Below are positions 26,984 through 40,930 of a stretch of 64,000 bases of DNA, piece after piece. The notes under the pieces were generated by a model. That model was given only the letters and a program-made list of their open reading frames with translations. It ran no database searches and was not told the origin of the DNA. Each line of letters begins with the position of its first letter. Position 1 is the first letter of the stretch. Source of the stretch: Gavia stellata (taxonomy: Eukaryota > Chordata > Aves > Gaviiformes > Gaviidae); contig NC_082637.1 in NCBI RefSeq assembly GCF_030936135.1, positions 45,473,821 through 45,537,820 on the forward strand. Direction: 5' to 3'. The translations under genes and the position numbers were made by a program.

Positions 26984-28624
26984 GTGAGTCATATTCACTG
27001 GGGTGTCCATTCTCCGCATCTTCTGGGAATCACAGAGTCAAGAAGGCTTGTCACAGACATCAGCCCTACCGGGAAGCCCTGATCTAAACGACAGCTATCA
27101 GGGGATAATCAGCCAACAGGAGTGCAGACAGCTACAAAAGTAACTGAGTTTGAGCTGTGAGTACATAGCTGAGAAGAGATAGTATTATTCACCCATTTGC
27201 TATCACTGTTAAACAAAATGCCTAGAAATACAGAATAAAGGAGTCGATAGGAATATGTCAGCTGTGTTCAGCCTCATCCTGGGAAATGAATGAATGAACA
27301 TATCATGTTACAGAAGAGTGGTGATATGAAAGGAGTGCAAGTACTTTAGGGGACACACAGAAAACCTTCCTATTTCTGGTGAGGGATTAGTAGCAGCTAA
27401 TCCTTTTAGTATAGTCTGGTGCAATCTGATGCAGTTTACACCTTGTCACCAGGTACCCACTAATGTAGTCTCTATGCTTTTCATCCCTGAAGACTGAATA
27501 ATTGGTGGGGGTTTTTTGTTTGTTTTTACACTACACCAGGAATCCCAATAGCATTCTTGCACTTTCCCTTAATGATGAGAGCTTGTATCTGTGCCAAGCA
27601 TTTGTAGGAGTAGATGCTGTCCAGAATGTGCTACACTAATGCTTCATCTCAAGAATACCAGTAGTACATTGACTTTCCTTTAATTAATATGATGTCAGCT
27701 TCTTGTAGGAGGCCATCTCGCAGCCTGTGAGCTGAACTTCTGGGTGTCTGATCCAGGAAAGAGAATCACACTATGCACAGGCAAGCATTATTTGATATAG
27801 TTATAAAAATTTCCATGAGTTTTGCTCTCTCAAGATAGAAACCTGATCAACACTTACGGGAACATTTTTTTCTTAGTGTTGCAAGGTCTGGTCTGCACAG
27901 GATAATAGGAATGCTGTGCACACAAAGTATGGGAATGTGTTATTAGAAAACTCATTCTGCTGAATGAGATTTAAATTGTCCCAAATGATTTCAAGCTATT
28001 GAAGGTGAATGGGGTACAGGGATGGAGAAAAATTTAACAAAGTGTTTTGAGATGGTGTTCATTTCTTATAGTTTAGGTGCATCCTCTAAGAAGGGTCTAA
28101 AAAAATTTAAAAACAGAGTCCATCAGTCCTGCTGAAATTTGCAGGAGAATCTCACTGGCTTCACACCGGTCCCCTGTGACTGAAGTTTAATTCTCGTCCT
28201 GCAAAAGTTGGTGGAAATTTTCTAATTAGTTTCAAAGCAGTCAGAATTTCCTCGATAAAGCATAATTAGGGATGTTGATTCTGTGGCTTCATATGCTGCA
28301 AACCACACCTCTCTTTAGTCTGCTGGGAGAAGTTATAGGAATGTTTTTCTTTGGAGATAGAGACTTCATTCATGGGACAAAATGATGCTTTTAGAAAATG
28401 CTTCTATTGGCAAAAGGGAGTAAAAATTTAAAAAAAAACCCAAACAAACAAAAAAACAACCAACAAACCAGGTCACACATCTGAGTACAGTGACCCAGCT
28501 GGTTCTGGGCTTGTTACCTGGCTCTGAACTCAGCTAGACGTTCTTGGGAAGTTACTCAGCATTGCCTTTGGGCGCCTTGATGACTGCTCTGAATTTGGGA
28601 ACTGGGACCTCTGAGCCTCTGGGT
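26984..28624. other. Intergenic DNA, nothing recognised
   Basis: AT-rich. Contains an A/C-rich low-complexity run (28,428-28,470). No gene is visible. Confidence 0.6.
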
Positions 28625-29441
28625 TCACAGAATCACAGAATCATTAAGGTTGGAAAAGACCTGTAGATCATCAAGTCCAACCATCAATACAACACCACCC
28701 TGCCCATTAAACTGTCTCCCACAATGCCACATCCACACGTTCCTTGAACACCTCCAGGGATGGTGACTCCACTACCTCCCTGGGCAGCCTGTTCCAGTGC
28801 TTCACCACTCCCTCAGTAAAGAAATTTTTCCTAATATCCAGCATGAACCTCCCCTGGCACAACTTGAGGCCATTTCCTCTAGTCCTGTCACTCGTCACTT
28901 GGGAGAAGAGACCAACACCCACCTCTCTGCAACCCCCTTTCAGGTAGTTGTAGAGAGCGATGAGGTCTCCCCTCAGCCTCCTCTTCTCCAGACTGAACAA
29001 CCTCAGCTCCCTCAGCCACTCCTCAGAAGACTTGTGCTCCAGACCCCTCACCAGCTTTGTCGCCCTTCTCTGGACACGCTCCAGCACCTCAGTGGCCTTC
29101 TTGTAGTGAGGGGCCCAAAACTGAACATAGTATTTGAGGTGCGGCCTCACCAGTGCCGAGTACAGGGGCACGATCACCTCCCTACTCCTGCTGGACACAC
29201 TATTTCTGATACAGGCCAGGATGCCGTTGGCCGCCTTGGCCACCTGGGCACACTGCTGGCTCATATTCAGCCGGCTGTCAATCAACCCCCCCAGGTCCTT
29301 TTCTGCAGGGCAGCTTTCCAGCCACTCATCCCCAAGCCTGTAGTGTTGCATGGGGTTGTTGTGGCCCAAGTATAGGACCCAGCACTTGGCCTTGTTGAAC
29401 CTCATATAATTGGCCTCAGCCCATCGATCCAGCCTGTTCAG
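28625..29441 (-). mobile_element. CR1 LINE fragment, 3' end only
   Basis: A minus-strand CR1 with ATTCTGTG terminal repeats at its 3' end (28,625). It is truncated near 29,441, so the catalytic FADD box is missing. It is closely similar to the 13-kb copy over the shared region, which points to the same or a sister subfamily. The C-terminal coding part is still open (see the entry at 28,707). Plus-strand ORFs over it are antisense shadows. Confidence 0.95.
28707..29405 (-). pseudogene. CR1 ORF2 C-terminal remnant, uninterrupted
   Basis: 232 codons of the CR1 polymerase C-terminus, beginning [18 protein letters not shown] and ending [13 protein letters not shown]. It lacks the RT active site and has no promoter, so it is not expected to be functional. 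The frame is open because the insertion is fairly recent. Confidence 0.9.
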
Positions 29442-31189
29442 CTAGGCAATACTTATTATCTTGGCAACTCTTTCTGCCAGGAGCCATCCCATGGGCCCCA
29501 CCAGTTTTGTTCTGGTCACCCACCATTCACCACCATGGCTAAAGGTTACACAGATGAACCCTCAGGAATGCCTGGAACTCAGTGCCTGAATTCATCGCCT
29601 TTCATTAGAGGGGATAATCCCTCCAGTATTTCTTCAGCCTCACAGAAAATATAATTAAATGGCTAACACTTTTGCCTATTTTTCCCCATATCTGTGTCTC
29701 ACTGTGATCCCAGAACTCCCCTCCTGTACGTGGTAACACATACCCAGGGTCTTTCAGGTGATGAAATCAAGAAAGACTGGGAATACTCCAAGGCATATAT
29801 TGTGTATTCATGCTTATCCTTACCTAGAGGTCTTTAAACAGCATATAGCCAACCTCTTCTTTCAGCAATCTAGAAAAAATACTTGTTCCTATTTTCAGAT
29901 AGAACTTTTCTTCAGAAGTTGCCTCCATTTTGAGATGGAAGTAAAAACTCCTCTGCCAAGATTGCTTGCCTTCATACGGAATTACAGTATATCTTCTTTT
30001 GCTTGTATGCTAAGAAAATATTTTGAAGACTGTGTGTATTGGTAGTCTCTGACGACAACTGCCATAAAAACATAATTAAGATGGGTAGGATATTATTCCT
30101 GTAGTTTGCTATGACATTTATAAAATAGTGTAGTTTAGAAAATATGCTATGGAATATTGTCTGGTGTTCTATTTCAGCAAAGAAAGATGTTTTTACTGAA
30201 CAAAACTGGCAAGCAGAGATCTTTGCCTTGAGATGAGCTAGATTAGCACCTCTGTTTCCCCAGTTACATCCTATTGCCTCTGCTTGTTTCTAGAGGAATT
30301 ATCATGACACAAAAGTAGGGTAATTCTTTGTTGAATCAGGCCTTTTGTCTTACTGTATCTTTTGTGATGAGCACAGTTTTTAGCACCATTACTGTCAGAT
30401 GATGAGATACTGACACTGTCGATAAAGACAGCTTTGCAGGCTTAGTGCAGCCTGACTTGCTCAGGTGCCCCAGGCCTCTATTAAGAACACTCTTGTGTTA
30501 CTCTTGTGTTTACAGCTGCCATACTACTCTTATTATTTGCTTTGTTTTTCTTTAAGCAGGGGTCAAAATGCTGTTGTATTTCCTTAATACTTTGCATTTC
30601 TTAATGTTGTCAAACTCCACAGTCAAAAAGCACCCAAAACCTAAAAAGAATCCACCTCCTCAGACTCAGATTGAATTTAGAGGTCAAATGGTCAATTATG
30701 TGCCTGCCACAACCCATTGGGCAATTTTCCAGTTAGGTACCTCCAGTTTCAGTGTCTGAAATCCAGCAGGGCCAATATACACCACATAAGTAAAAAACTA
30801 AGGGATGTTCTGGGAGATAAGAATTTGTCTTCTATAAAGGGAAGACACCCAAGAACTGGCACAGGAAAGGGGGTGGACTTTACTGAGATATGAATTGCTC
30901 CTTCAATTTTTCTCCCACTACTCCAGAAAGACAGTAATTTTTTTCAATGCAGGAAAAATTCTGAAAAATTCTCATTTAACAAAATGGCAAACAACCCTGG
31001 ACCCAACCCTGTATTTATGTAAACATGGAAATGACTTGAAAAAGACATGTTAAGTCATGGGTTTGGAAATTAGAACATCGGATATTATGATTTTGGGCAT
31101 CAGTAGGGTATAAGATTAGAATATTAGCATGCCAGTGAAAGTCTGTTCCTCACAGTGGAGTTTCTAGTGCTTTACTTAATGTGATTTTA
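29442..31189. other. Intergenic DNA, nothing recognised
   Basis: No supported feature. A 95-codon + ORF at 29,758-30,045 has no recognisable similarity. Confidence 0.55.
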
Positions 31190-31450
31190 GATGTGCCATG
31201 TATTGGTGCTTCCAGTAATTTTCTCTTGGGAGACTATTCTACAGACTAATCATTATCACTCTGAGGCAAATGGTCTCTTTGCTCTTCCCCGCCCTTGCCA
31301 ACTGAACGCTATCCAGTAACACACTTGGGCCAGCTCTGTGTTCTGTGTTCAGGTCTCTTTGTAGGTCTTCAAAGATGCTCTTGATTTTGTGAAGTCCCCT
31401 TGTGTTTAGGCTTAAGTAGTAGATATTTCCGGTATATTTTTTTCTTTCCC
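31190..31450 (-). mobile_element. Very old CR1/L3-like remnant (tentative)
   Basis: The segment around CTTGGGAGACTATTCTACAG resembles the 3' region of ancient amniote CR1/L3 elements in minus orientation, but it is highly diverged and I recognise only parts. The boundaries are approximate. Confidence 0.4.
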
Positions 31451-34400
31451 CAGAATATGCTCTACTTGCTATTTTCCAAGTCCTCTCGAGTGGCAGTTGA
31501 ACAGCCTGCTCAGTTTAACTGAGTCTCCAGCATGGATAATGCTCAGGATGTGCAGACAATTGTGTTAATGCACATGGTAACTCCACAAAACCATTGTATC
31601 TTAGGAATTGGAAGAAATCCCATCCATTTTAATAAGGGACAGCCTGTTTTTTACATTTTTGTACAAGTTTTTAATCAAGATATTGGTCTTTGTATGCCTC
31701 TGAATTCTCAGGAATCATCCCAGATATTCAAGAACAGGAACTTAATTCAAAAGCAAAACCAGTCAGAACACATTTTCATGGATGCTGCTTTGCTTGCAGA
31801 AGCGTGTGATTTCTGTTTTGTCAGCTTTAAAGTGTTCGCATTCTTGTGCTTATGATCTGCATTTCTAGGTCGACAGAAATAACACAGTGAGTTGGTCTTA
31901 GATAATTTTTACAAAATACTAGCTGGACCAGTGTCTTCTAGGATAGTGCTGCCAGACTAATTCTCTTGATGTCATAAATATTTTACATAGACTTCTTAGA
32001 CTATAAAGGTTTATATGCTTGGGAAGAATAATCTAATGGGTATATCTTATTGTAAACAAATGTGTTTTATATATTTAACATAACAATAATCTATTAATAG
32101 CTGAATCACAAACTCATTTTGTTATACCATCATTTATATATCATTTGTGCTACCGCTGTTTACATTTACTTCTTATGTATCTTACCTTTAAAATTAAATA
32201 CAGATTTTAGAAATCCAGGTACAATTGAGGAAGCAAGGCAAACAATTTCTTTTAACATCAGGTCAAAAAAAGAACTGTGAACACCAGGCAGTCCTACAAG
32301 ATTTCAAACCCTCATGCAATTTGCTTATCAACTTAATGATGATACAAGCTTTGCCTATCATCTTATTGATCATACTCTCAGTATTTACTTTCTTGCTTTC
32401 GGAACACTGACACTTTTTTCAACACGTGGCTAAGTCTATGTTGGCCTGCCAAGTCAAATGAGCTCCTGAAGCATTATCTGAAGATCGGAGTTTTAACAAT
32501 AATGACCTGAAAAGATTTTTCAGTGTTCAGATACACCAAATGTGTTGTGCAAACAGCCCCAGACTTTCCTTAGTTCTCTCACCACATAGAGAGTTACACT
32601 GAAGCTGCAATGAACTTTCAGGTGCCCAGATTTATCAAACCACAGTAATTACCACCCATGTACTTCAGTTCTTTGACCCACACTCTGTGGTCAATTAATA
32701 AATTGACAATCTGTTAGGCTGTTTCACACTGGGATTGAGTAAGGATGACAAGGAGAGGGCCCGACATCAGTGGTTTCCTTTCAAAGTACACTTAAATACC
32801 ATCAAATCCACAATCAATGGCAACGCACACACATGTTTAACAAAGCTTTTAACCTTTTAACCGTCAGACCATCTGCCTTTCAAGAAATATTGCTCTTGGT
32901 TCAAACAGCAAAGCAAGGGAGTGTATACATCCTACAGGCTCTTATGGCTGGAATCTGTAGGTTTGTGAAGCCCTGGGAATCTCTTCAACTACCCCATCCC
33001 CTCTCAGGTAAAAAAAGCATTGTAAGAACTACTATGCAAGAGCCATCCCATGAAACAAATCCAGTCAAGGCTCAATCTGACAAATAGTGATGGGAAGGAA
33101 GACTAAACTGCATCTCAGTGACTCCTCCTGAGCCTCCCCAGGAGAGCTGATGTGGGTATATATGCAACAAGGACATGAGACACTTTTCCTTAAGGAAGGG
33201 ATGGAAAAAACCCACTGCTGTTTTTGAACATAAGCACCCTAGCTTCCAAGCCTAGTCACACCGAGCAGCAGCAGCAAAGCCAGAGGCACCTGTTCCAGGC
33301 TTGGTGGAAGCCCTGTAGCTGCAGCAGGATCTACACGGGCCTCGCAACTGTAGATGCCAAAAGTGAAAGAGAGAGTACATCCAAGTGTGAGTAACCTGTA
33401 TCTGCATTAAAGGGCAAAACCAGGACATAAATTGGGTTTGGCCATGTGTGAACCATGACAGCTACAAAATACCTGGGGAATCCCTGGCTAACGTGACTTC
33501 CCAAAACTCCAATGAGCACAGTAGTGTGCAGGAAGAAGAATGCTGCAAAGGAGGTGTCTTGTCCTGACTATAGGAGCTATAACAAAATGCTGCACCACAA
33601 GAATTGCAGGATTTTGAACACTGGTGAGTACAGCACAGGGGAAGAAAGGATTACTGAGGTAGGTAAAGGAATGAAACAAGAGTTGGCTACAATGATATGA
33701 GCTTTAGGGCTAGATGCTGGACATGGATTTCAGAACTGGCTTTGCTTCCTGAGGGTAAATAATATCTTCTGCCATTGATCAGGAGAGGGTGAATGATTTG
33801 AGTGGCTGGGATTCAGCAGGAAAAACCCAATCAATGACTCCAAAAGCATCAGAGCCCCAAAGGGCAGATACCAAGGGCAGAAACTGGGCTGAATTCAAGG
33901 CTGGGGGTGTGTCTTGGGAAACAGACACTTACTCTTGTTGTTGAACAGCTACACAGTTGGCAAAGTAGTTCCGGTACATGTAGACATGCTGAAGAAACAA
34001 TCATCTGCCTGAATCAAGATGAAAACTAAGTGCTACTGGCTATTAGTCAGTGAAATTAACCTTGTAGATATACAAACTGTATTGGAATATAATACACTTG
34101 AAATTGCGGGGGATTTTTCTTACTCTTTCTGGAGAATGCTCTTCCAAGCCTTTTATACTTCATTGACAGAAATAAAAGATGGCCAAGGTTTGTAATCAAG
34201 AAACATCTTTTTGCGGGACAGTATGATCAGGGAGTCAAGGTAGTTTTGTTTGTAGTGCTTGTAGTCTCTAAAGATGTACAGAAACATCAACAGATTTCCT
34301 CAATGGATCATTCAAAGGCAGAAATCCCTCCAGGATCGGTATCCACTCAAATATACATATCTGGATTAAAAACTTCCACATCTAGATAGTCACCTAGCAG

Positions 34401-36822
34401 TCAGTAAAGAAACAGGCACTTTCAGAACATGACCCATCTGACCTATTCAGACATTTCTGTAGGATGAGATATGTCAGGCATTGTCCATTTCTCCCTATTG
34501 AATATAAAAGGAACATAGAGTGATGCTGTGAATGTCTACATGTAATCAGATGAATCCTGCCACTAAAGCCTGCCTCTGTTGCTAAGGAAAATGTATCATC
34601 TCCTTCAGAAAATGATAATTCTTCAGGAGAGGTCTTCAAAACCAGATTTAAGAGTGCACAGCTAAGAAAGGCTGTGCTTATTTGATATCAGCAGGTTTCA
34701 GCTTCTTTTCTAGGTGCAGGACCAAATTTCTGACAAAATCAGAGAATACTTGCTGCTGAGGCAAGGCAAAGAGGAGTACCCAGTGGTACTTGTGAGGAGT
34801 AAGTTAAACCTGTGTAACACAGACTTCATATCTTAGGTGTGGGGAGCAATGCATACACAGTAGGTGCTCCCCTTTCCCTGTCACAGGGTAAGTTTGTCTC
34901 CTGTTATTTTGTCTGCTTGTTTCTTCAGCTGGGATGGACTGAAATCCCTGGAATAGCTGGAGAGCGAAAAGACCTGGCAAACACCTGAGAGATGCTGATG
35001 ATGTGCCACTGGTGTTGGCAGTTACTCCACCCATATAGTTTGTATTTATCTAAAAAGTTTAGGAGAAGGCCTATGATGTGACTGAGGAGTGGTACATGAC
35101 AGCGGAGGCCCAAGAAAGAGAAGCCATTAAGAGGTACTTCTGACAGGAACAGATCCCAAAGAGCATTGTCTATGTAAACGACAAATAAAAGCACCAGCGT
35201 CTGAAGATCAGGCAGGATGAGTAATAAAACTGCAAATGATGGAGGAAAAACAAGTTTAAATGCTTTCTACTGGACCCTCAATAGAAGGTCCTGAATTTCC
35301 TCTGCATCTTGCCACCAGTAGAAAGGTTACTAAAATCTGCAGACTCCATTTGGAATGAGTGAAACACCCTAAGATGCAGGGATCCAGCCAAAAAGCTGGA
35401 GCAGCTGAGTCACTAAGTGGAAAGCAGTACTTGGAAGGGCAATTGGGGTTGGCTTATGGCGGGTTCTCAGAAATCTGATGAGTTAAATCTGCTAGTGGGC
35501 AGAGAAAGACTGAGACATCACTCTTGGTTTATGCGAAATTACAGTCTAACTCAAAGACCAATGAACTTAGGGAGATATTGATGATGGACAGATGGACATT
35601 TGGATCATGCCCTTAAAAAAAGGAATGTAGTTAACTGGAATGTAGATTTTGATTTTAGGTTTTCAAAGTGTTAGCATAAACTACGGCAAAAGAAAGCAAT
35701 CCTTAATCTTCAATTTGCATTGACAGACGTGAGTAAGGAGGAACCATCCCTTTCCTTCCCTCTCTCCTTTTTTGCTCTGTAATTCTTGGATGAAATGTTC
35801 AAGTGAAAAATATATTTAGTGAAAGTTCAGGCAACAACATGCAATGTGAAAAAAAAAGCAACACAGGAAGAGAACATAATCAAGTATTTTGGGCATGAAT
35901 AGAGTACATTAACGAGAATTTTTAAACATCTAAAAAAGATAATCCCTACAAAAAGCTCAAGCAAAATGCACTTAAACTAGGTATAAACTTTTGCTGCATT
36001 ATCAGTTCAGATACCAGTCAACAGATGGAACATAAGGCCAAGGCAAAAAAACTACAACTCAACAGCATTTAACTGCTGAGGACTCAGCTGTGCAGGATAG
36101 ATAAGGTTCAGTTGAGGCAATAGGAATCTTTCACTGACTTCAGCTTCAGGACCTAAGCTGTAAGGTGAATTCACCTTAAATGAATGTGAATACTGTTAAC
36201 AGTCAACAGACACTGCTTCCTGCACTGAATTGTACGTTATGTGCTTCATGCAATAAGCCTGGCTGCTTGGGGAAGCAGCTGGACACTGCCTTAGCTAGAG
36301 GTTTGGAGAAGATACCAGAAATACTGAGATTAGTTTATGCTAACACTTTCAAAACCCAACTGTTCTCAGATTGTGAACTTTTACAACATTCTCTGTGAAC
36401 AGAAGGATAACTATCAGCTCTCTCTTTGATTCAGATGTTCCCAAGCCACAAGGCAACGTTACTTGTTTGAACTTCAGAAAACTGACACTGAATGGTGCCT
36501 CTGTCTTAGCTGGACATGACAGCATGAAGAACCAATGTTTTCTGAATTTTGTTAAAAGGATTAAGAATTGATGATGACGGTACAGCTTAAAATGTCTCCT
36601 GCTCCGTGTGGTTGCTGTGGGAAACGGAGTGGAAGTACCGTAGAAACTCATAGAATATTACGTAAGAGAATCCCTCATGCCCTGTGACCAAATTTGGGTG
36701 TTGTTGGGAGGAAAAGGCTCTGGAGGAGATGGGGAAAAAATCACAATGTCTTGGTGGCCAGCAAAGGCTGTGGGAGCCACACAAAAATAATGAGCAAGGG
36801 AGTGGTTTTATCCACAGTTGGA
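31451..36822. other. Intergenic DNA, nothing recognised
   Basis: Mixed-composition DNA with ORFs of up to 107 codons (31,532-31,855; 32,770-33,087) that match nothing I know. Old unrecognised repeats are possible. Confidence 0.5.
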
Positions 36823-36849
36823 GGGGTGGGGGGTGGGGGTGGGGGGGGG
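36823..36849 (+). repeat. G-quadruplex motif G4-T-G6-T-G5-T-G9
   Basis: Four G-runs of 4, 6, 5 and 9 are separated by single T loops. Single-nucleotide loops are the class known to form the most stable parallel G-quadruplexes. It lies 7.6 kb upstream of the NTRK2 start codon in non-coding DNA. Confidence 0.93.
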
Positions 36850-39800
36850 AAGAGAGAGCAGGGTGGAAAAAGTATTAAGCAAAGGGATCTGCATAGCTTC
36901 CACTCTAGACTAAATCCTGAAATTAAACTTGAACAGGAAAGCCTCCAGATGATAGCAGAGTGGCTTAGCAGCAAACTTGTCAATATGTTTTCTCCAGTCA
37001 GGCCAGGTGTGGCAAGGAATTTTGTCAGCATCAAGAGATGATTTCATAAACAGGGGACAAGGCAGACATTTTCTGAGAGTAGAGTACTTTACTGTTCTGT
37101 AAAGAAGTTAGCAGGTCTTTTATAACAATTCTCCTGTTTTCCTCTTGCCCAGTCCTAAAAATAGTTAATATCATGTAATGGCTTCTATTGTACAGAAGCT
37201 GTCGAAGCACCTGTAGAACATCAGTAGACACAAGCAGACAAAAAGGAAACAGAAACTGCTAACAAGTACTACACTTACATACTATCATCTCTAGAACCAG
37301 TATTTTTAACTTAATGAAAGAAAAAAGTGAAGAATGCTCCCATATACATGATTTTCAGATGGAAGGAGATAGGTTTACCAAGCCATTCACAGTATATTAT
37401 CCATAAGACAAGTGGAAGAATTACCTCCGCTTACAGCCACAGTACGGACCACCAGGATCTCTCAGTCCTTAATCAATCAGTCGGAAACAATTGATTTCTG
37501 ACTTTCTAGGTCTTGGCTAGTTTGACTGCTCACCTCTGCTCATGGCTGTTATCTATGCCAATGTGAGAAGAGGCATGCTCAGATATCATCAGTAGTTTTG
37601 GAACAGAATTACTGTGTCCTGCCTGTGCTATGAACAATAAGCACGACTGTACCAGCAATATTTTCCCTTGGAGAAACAGGCCACATAATGAGATTTGACC
37701 TCAGTTTGAATGAGACACTAGCATGGCCATGAGAAGTGTACCTGCATCATAAATTCAATGATTTCTATCTTGAGCAATAAACTACAGAGTTTTCTTTCTC
37801 CAGGTCAGTGTATTGCATTCTATCAGCCTAGAAGGACATGGAGTCAAGAATCATGTTCGTCTCTCACTTGAAATCATCTTAACACCCCTAATCATGAACA
37901 ATGCACATTCATAGTATGTAGTCCATGTGAATGAGGAACAAGAAATGATGAGAGTAGCAGTAACTCAGTAACTTCTGATGCCTGCTGAAGCTCACTTGCA
38001 ATGTTCCAATAGCTAAATTTTCAGATGATCTCTGATCTTTTTAATTAGTGTACTGGAGACTGGGTTTTGGATAGTCTTTTTTTCTCCTTCTTTTTCACTG
38101 ATTACTGTAAAGGAGGATTCAGAATGTCATCAGCTCATCATAGCCAAAAATCCTTACTGTTTGGACTGATTTTAAACTGGGAGAAAACTGTCAACTCTCT
38201 GTCAGATTTTTATTATGTTGGCATTTTCCATCTGTTGAACTCTTGTAATCAGAAAGACAAGCATGCCTTCCACAACAAAATAGGTGTGTGCAAACAGGCA
38301 TACAGACAGTCAGCTGGATTGTCTGAGGGAGAAACGGTTTCTGTGAACTCAGCAAGTCTATGCACTTGATACAAACTTAACTTGAACAAACACCCTTTCA
38401 CAAAACCATCAAAATAGAACATTAGAGCTGATCAGCTGCTTTGGTATTCCTGTTGCTGATGTCTTACAGGTAAACACACCATTTACGTTTGCTGTCAGAA
38501 GGTGTCCAGAAGATGGTAAATGCATAGTTGCAGAATCAACAAGCTGCCCTGTTTGGCTGGCTGCAGAGAGACACGGACGAGTGGTGGATAAAATAGACTG
38601 AAGTAGGGGTAGGAGCTTGCAGTTAACGCAGAGAGGAGGCAGTCAAGCATGGGGTGGAGGAAGTCATCCTTTTCAAGTTCTAGTTTTATTACCTTTGGGA
38701 TGATGTTTGCTCTCACAGCATTACCAGAAAACTACTTCTAGAGTCCTGTCAGCCAGAAAAAAAAGAGTGCTGCCTTGGACTTCAGCAGAAAAGGAAGATC
38801 CATGCTCCTTACATTCATTACTTTTACTGTCCCCTCAAAAAATACTGACTCCTTATAAATGAGGAGAGTCCTTCCCTCCACCCTATGATGTGATTGCTTA
38901 CTGATGAAAAGAAAGTAGCGTTGCTCTCGTAGCAAACAAACGTGACCAAGGGCTACCAGGAACTCTGTGATTAATACCTCCAGCCATCAGACAGACACAG
39001 ACTATGGGCCAAGAGGCTGGGTTATGTGCCTTGCCGTCATTAGGTCACGAGGGAGGAACCAGCTTTGAAACCCTGTGGAGGAATGAAAAGTGACGCTCTG
39101 TGGTGTGAACAGTGCCCCGAGATAAGTGATTGCACTTGTGAGAAGGTCCCAGGTAGACACCTCAGGCAATATCGAATTGGACCCACCCATTAGACCCTCA
39201 GGCCCTCATTTAATTCCTTGTTTATTAGAAACACGGTACTTACAGTTAACTTTTCCTTCCCCCTTCCTCCTTCTTCCCTCCTTCCCAAAATAAAGAGGTG
39301 TGCTAATTTTCTTGAGCACAAGGTGGCAGGATTCAGCTTTACGTTAAACCCAATAAGCGCTGAACAGGGCTTAAAACAGGTAAGGTAAAAATGCTTCCAT
39401 TATTCAGGAGTGCAAAATCAAGTAGCTAGATAAATCTGCAAATATGTGGAACACTGCAAACAAAAGCCAGGCTAGGACACTCAGAGAGTGCCTCATGTTT
39501 GGAGGAAATTCAGAAAAGGGCTGTGTGGAAGCCGGTTTTTGTCATTGAGGGAAAAGATGTGGGAGCTCAGGGAAGAGAGGCAAGTACATGTCAGAATACT
39601 TATTAGCCCAGCAGATGCTGGAGATTTGAGTTCATATGCTTTCTCTGGGTCATGGTGCAGTCGTGTGTTTCTGACCACAGTTCTAGCTTGAATGCCAAGA
39701 AAATCTTCATGTGTAAAGTTTCATGGGAATCGGGATATTTCTCTGGAAAACAAAAGGTTTCTGATAAAATCAGGAGTTCCTGTGAACTGTCCAAGCTCTC

Positions 39801-40140
39801 CCTCTTGTAACAGCTAAAAATCCCCAAATGCAGTGATTTCCATGCAGTTTTGTTAAGACTGGTCTTTCTGTATGCACTCCTTTGGACAGGATAGGATATC
39901 CTAGTGCACATGCAGATCATGTGGCCCTTACCTTTTCCCAGACTCTGTGGTATAATTTCTTATTCCCTCACCTAAATAACAGTAGTCTCACAGGGATTCT
40001 TTGGATTTTAATCTCCTGCCTCTTTTCCAGAAATCCACATTTGCACCTTTTCAGGTATTTACTATGATTTCTATGCTATGATACAAAGATACTTTATGTA
40101 CGGTGTATGAATTAAAGTTTCAAAGTGATCAAACTAATTT
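36850..40140. other. Intergenic DNA, nothing recognised
   Basis: No gene or mobile element supported. A polypyrimidine run lies at about 39,253-39,288. Confidence 0.55.
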
Positions 40141-40386
40141 TCATAGAATCATAGAATCTTTTATGTTGGAATAGACCTTTAAAACCATCAAGTACAATGG
40201 TTAATGTGACACTGCCAAGTCCACTGCTAAACCATATCCCCAAGTGCCTCACCCATCTTTTAAATACCTCCGGCGATGGTGACTCAACCACTGCCCTGAG
40301 CAGCCCCTTCCAATGCCTGACAACCCTTTCAGTGAAGAAATTTTTCCTAATACCCAATCTAAACCTCCCCTGGCGCAACTTTAGGA
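40141..40386 (-). mobile_element. Short CR1 fragment, ATTCTATG subfamily
   Basis: A minus-strand 3' tail of a CR1 with ATTCTATG terminal repeats, unlike the ATTCTGTG of the two larger copies, so probably another subfamily. It is truncated after the region encoding [21 protein letters not shown]. Internal deletions and substitutions show that it is older. Confidence 0.9.
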
Positions 40387-40694
40387 CAGTAATTTCAAGA
40401 AAACACTTTGAGTATTTCAGCATCTTCAGGTTTTGCTTCTAATATATTCAGATGAATGTGCTCTCATAACTTCAGCTATGGCAGTAAAAAAAATGGGCAA
40501 AGAAATGTATATTGCAAGGGAACAGTCTCTGGCAGGTTTTTAATTTGTTTTCACCTGCCTAAGGCCAATCTGACTCTACTTCACCTGCTCTGGAGAGATG
40601 CTCACCTCACCTGCTCTGAGAAGGTTCTATTGCTCAAGATTCCGGTGTTCTCCAAGGTGATCTATTTGCAATGCTTAACTGCTCTGTCCATATA

Positions 40695-40930
40695 AAAGTT
40701 TTCATAATGTTGAACAAGAATCTTCCTTGCTGTAAATCAAGTGCATTACTTTTTGTCCTATCCCATAGTCAAGGAAAAAATTCATTACCTGTGCATACCC
40801 TTTTACATATTTCAGGAGTATTATTGCACTTCCTTTCAGTCTTTCATGCACTGAAGACAGCCAGTTATTTCAATCTTGACTCAGAGTTCCTATTTTCTAG
40901 CCCTCTGATCACACCCTATAGATTTGTCAT
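40695..40930 (-). mobile_element. Ancient CR1 remnant (tentative)
   Basis: Patches such as GCATTACTTTTTGTCCTATC and TAGCCCTCTGATCAC match the order of blocks in old CR1 3' regions (minus orientation). It lies about 300 bp beyond the younger 40,141-40,386 fragment and is more diverged, so it looks like a separate, older insertion. Confidence 0.5.
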
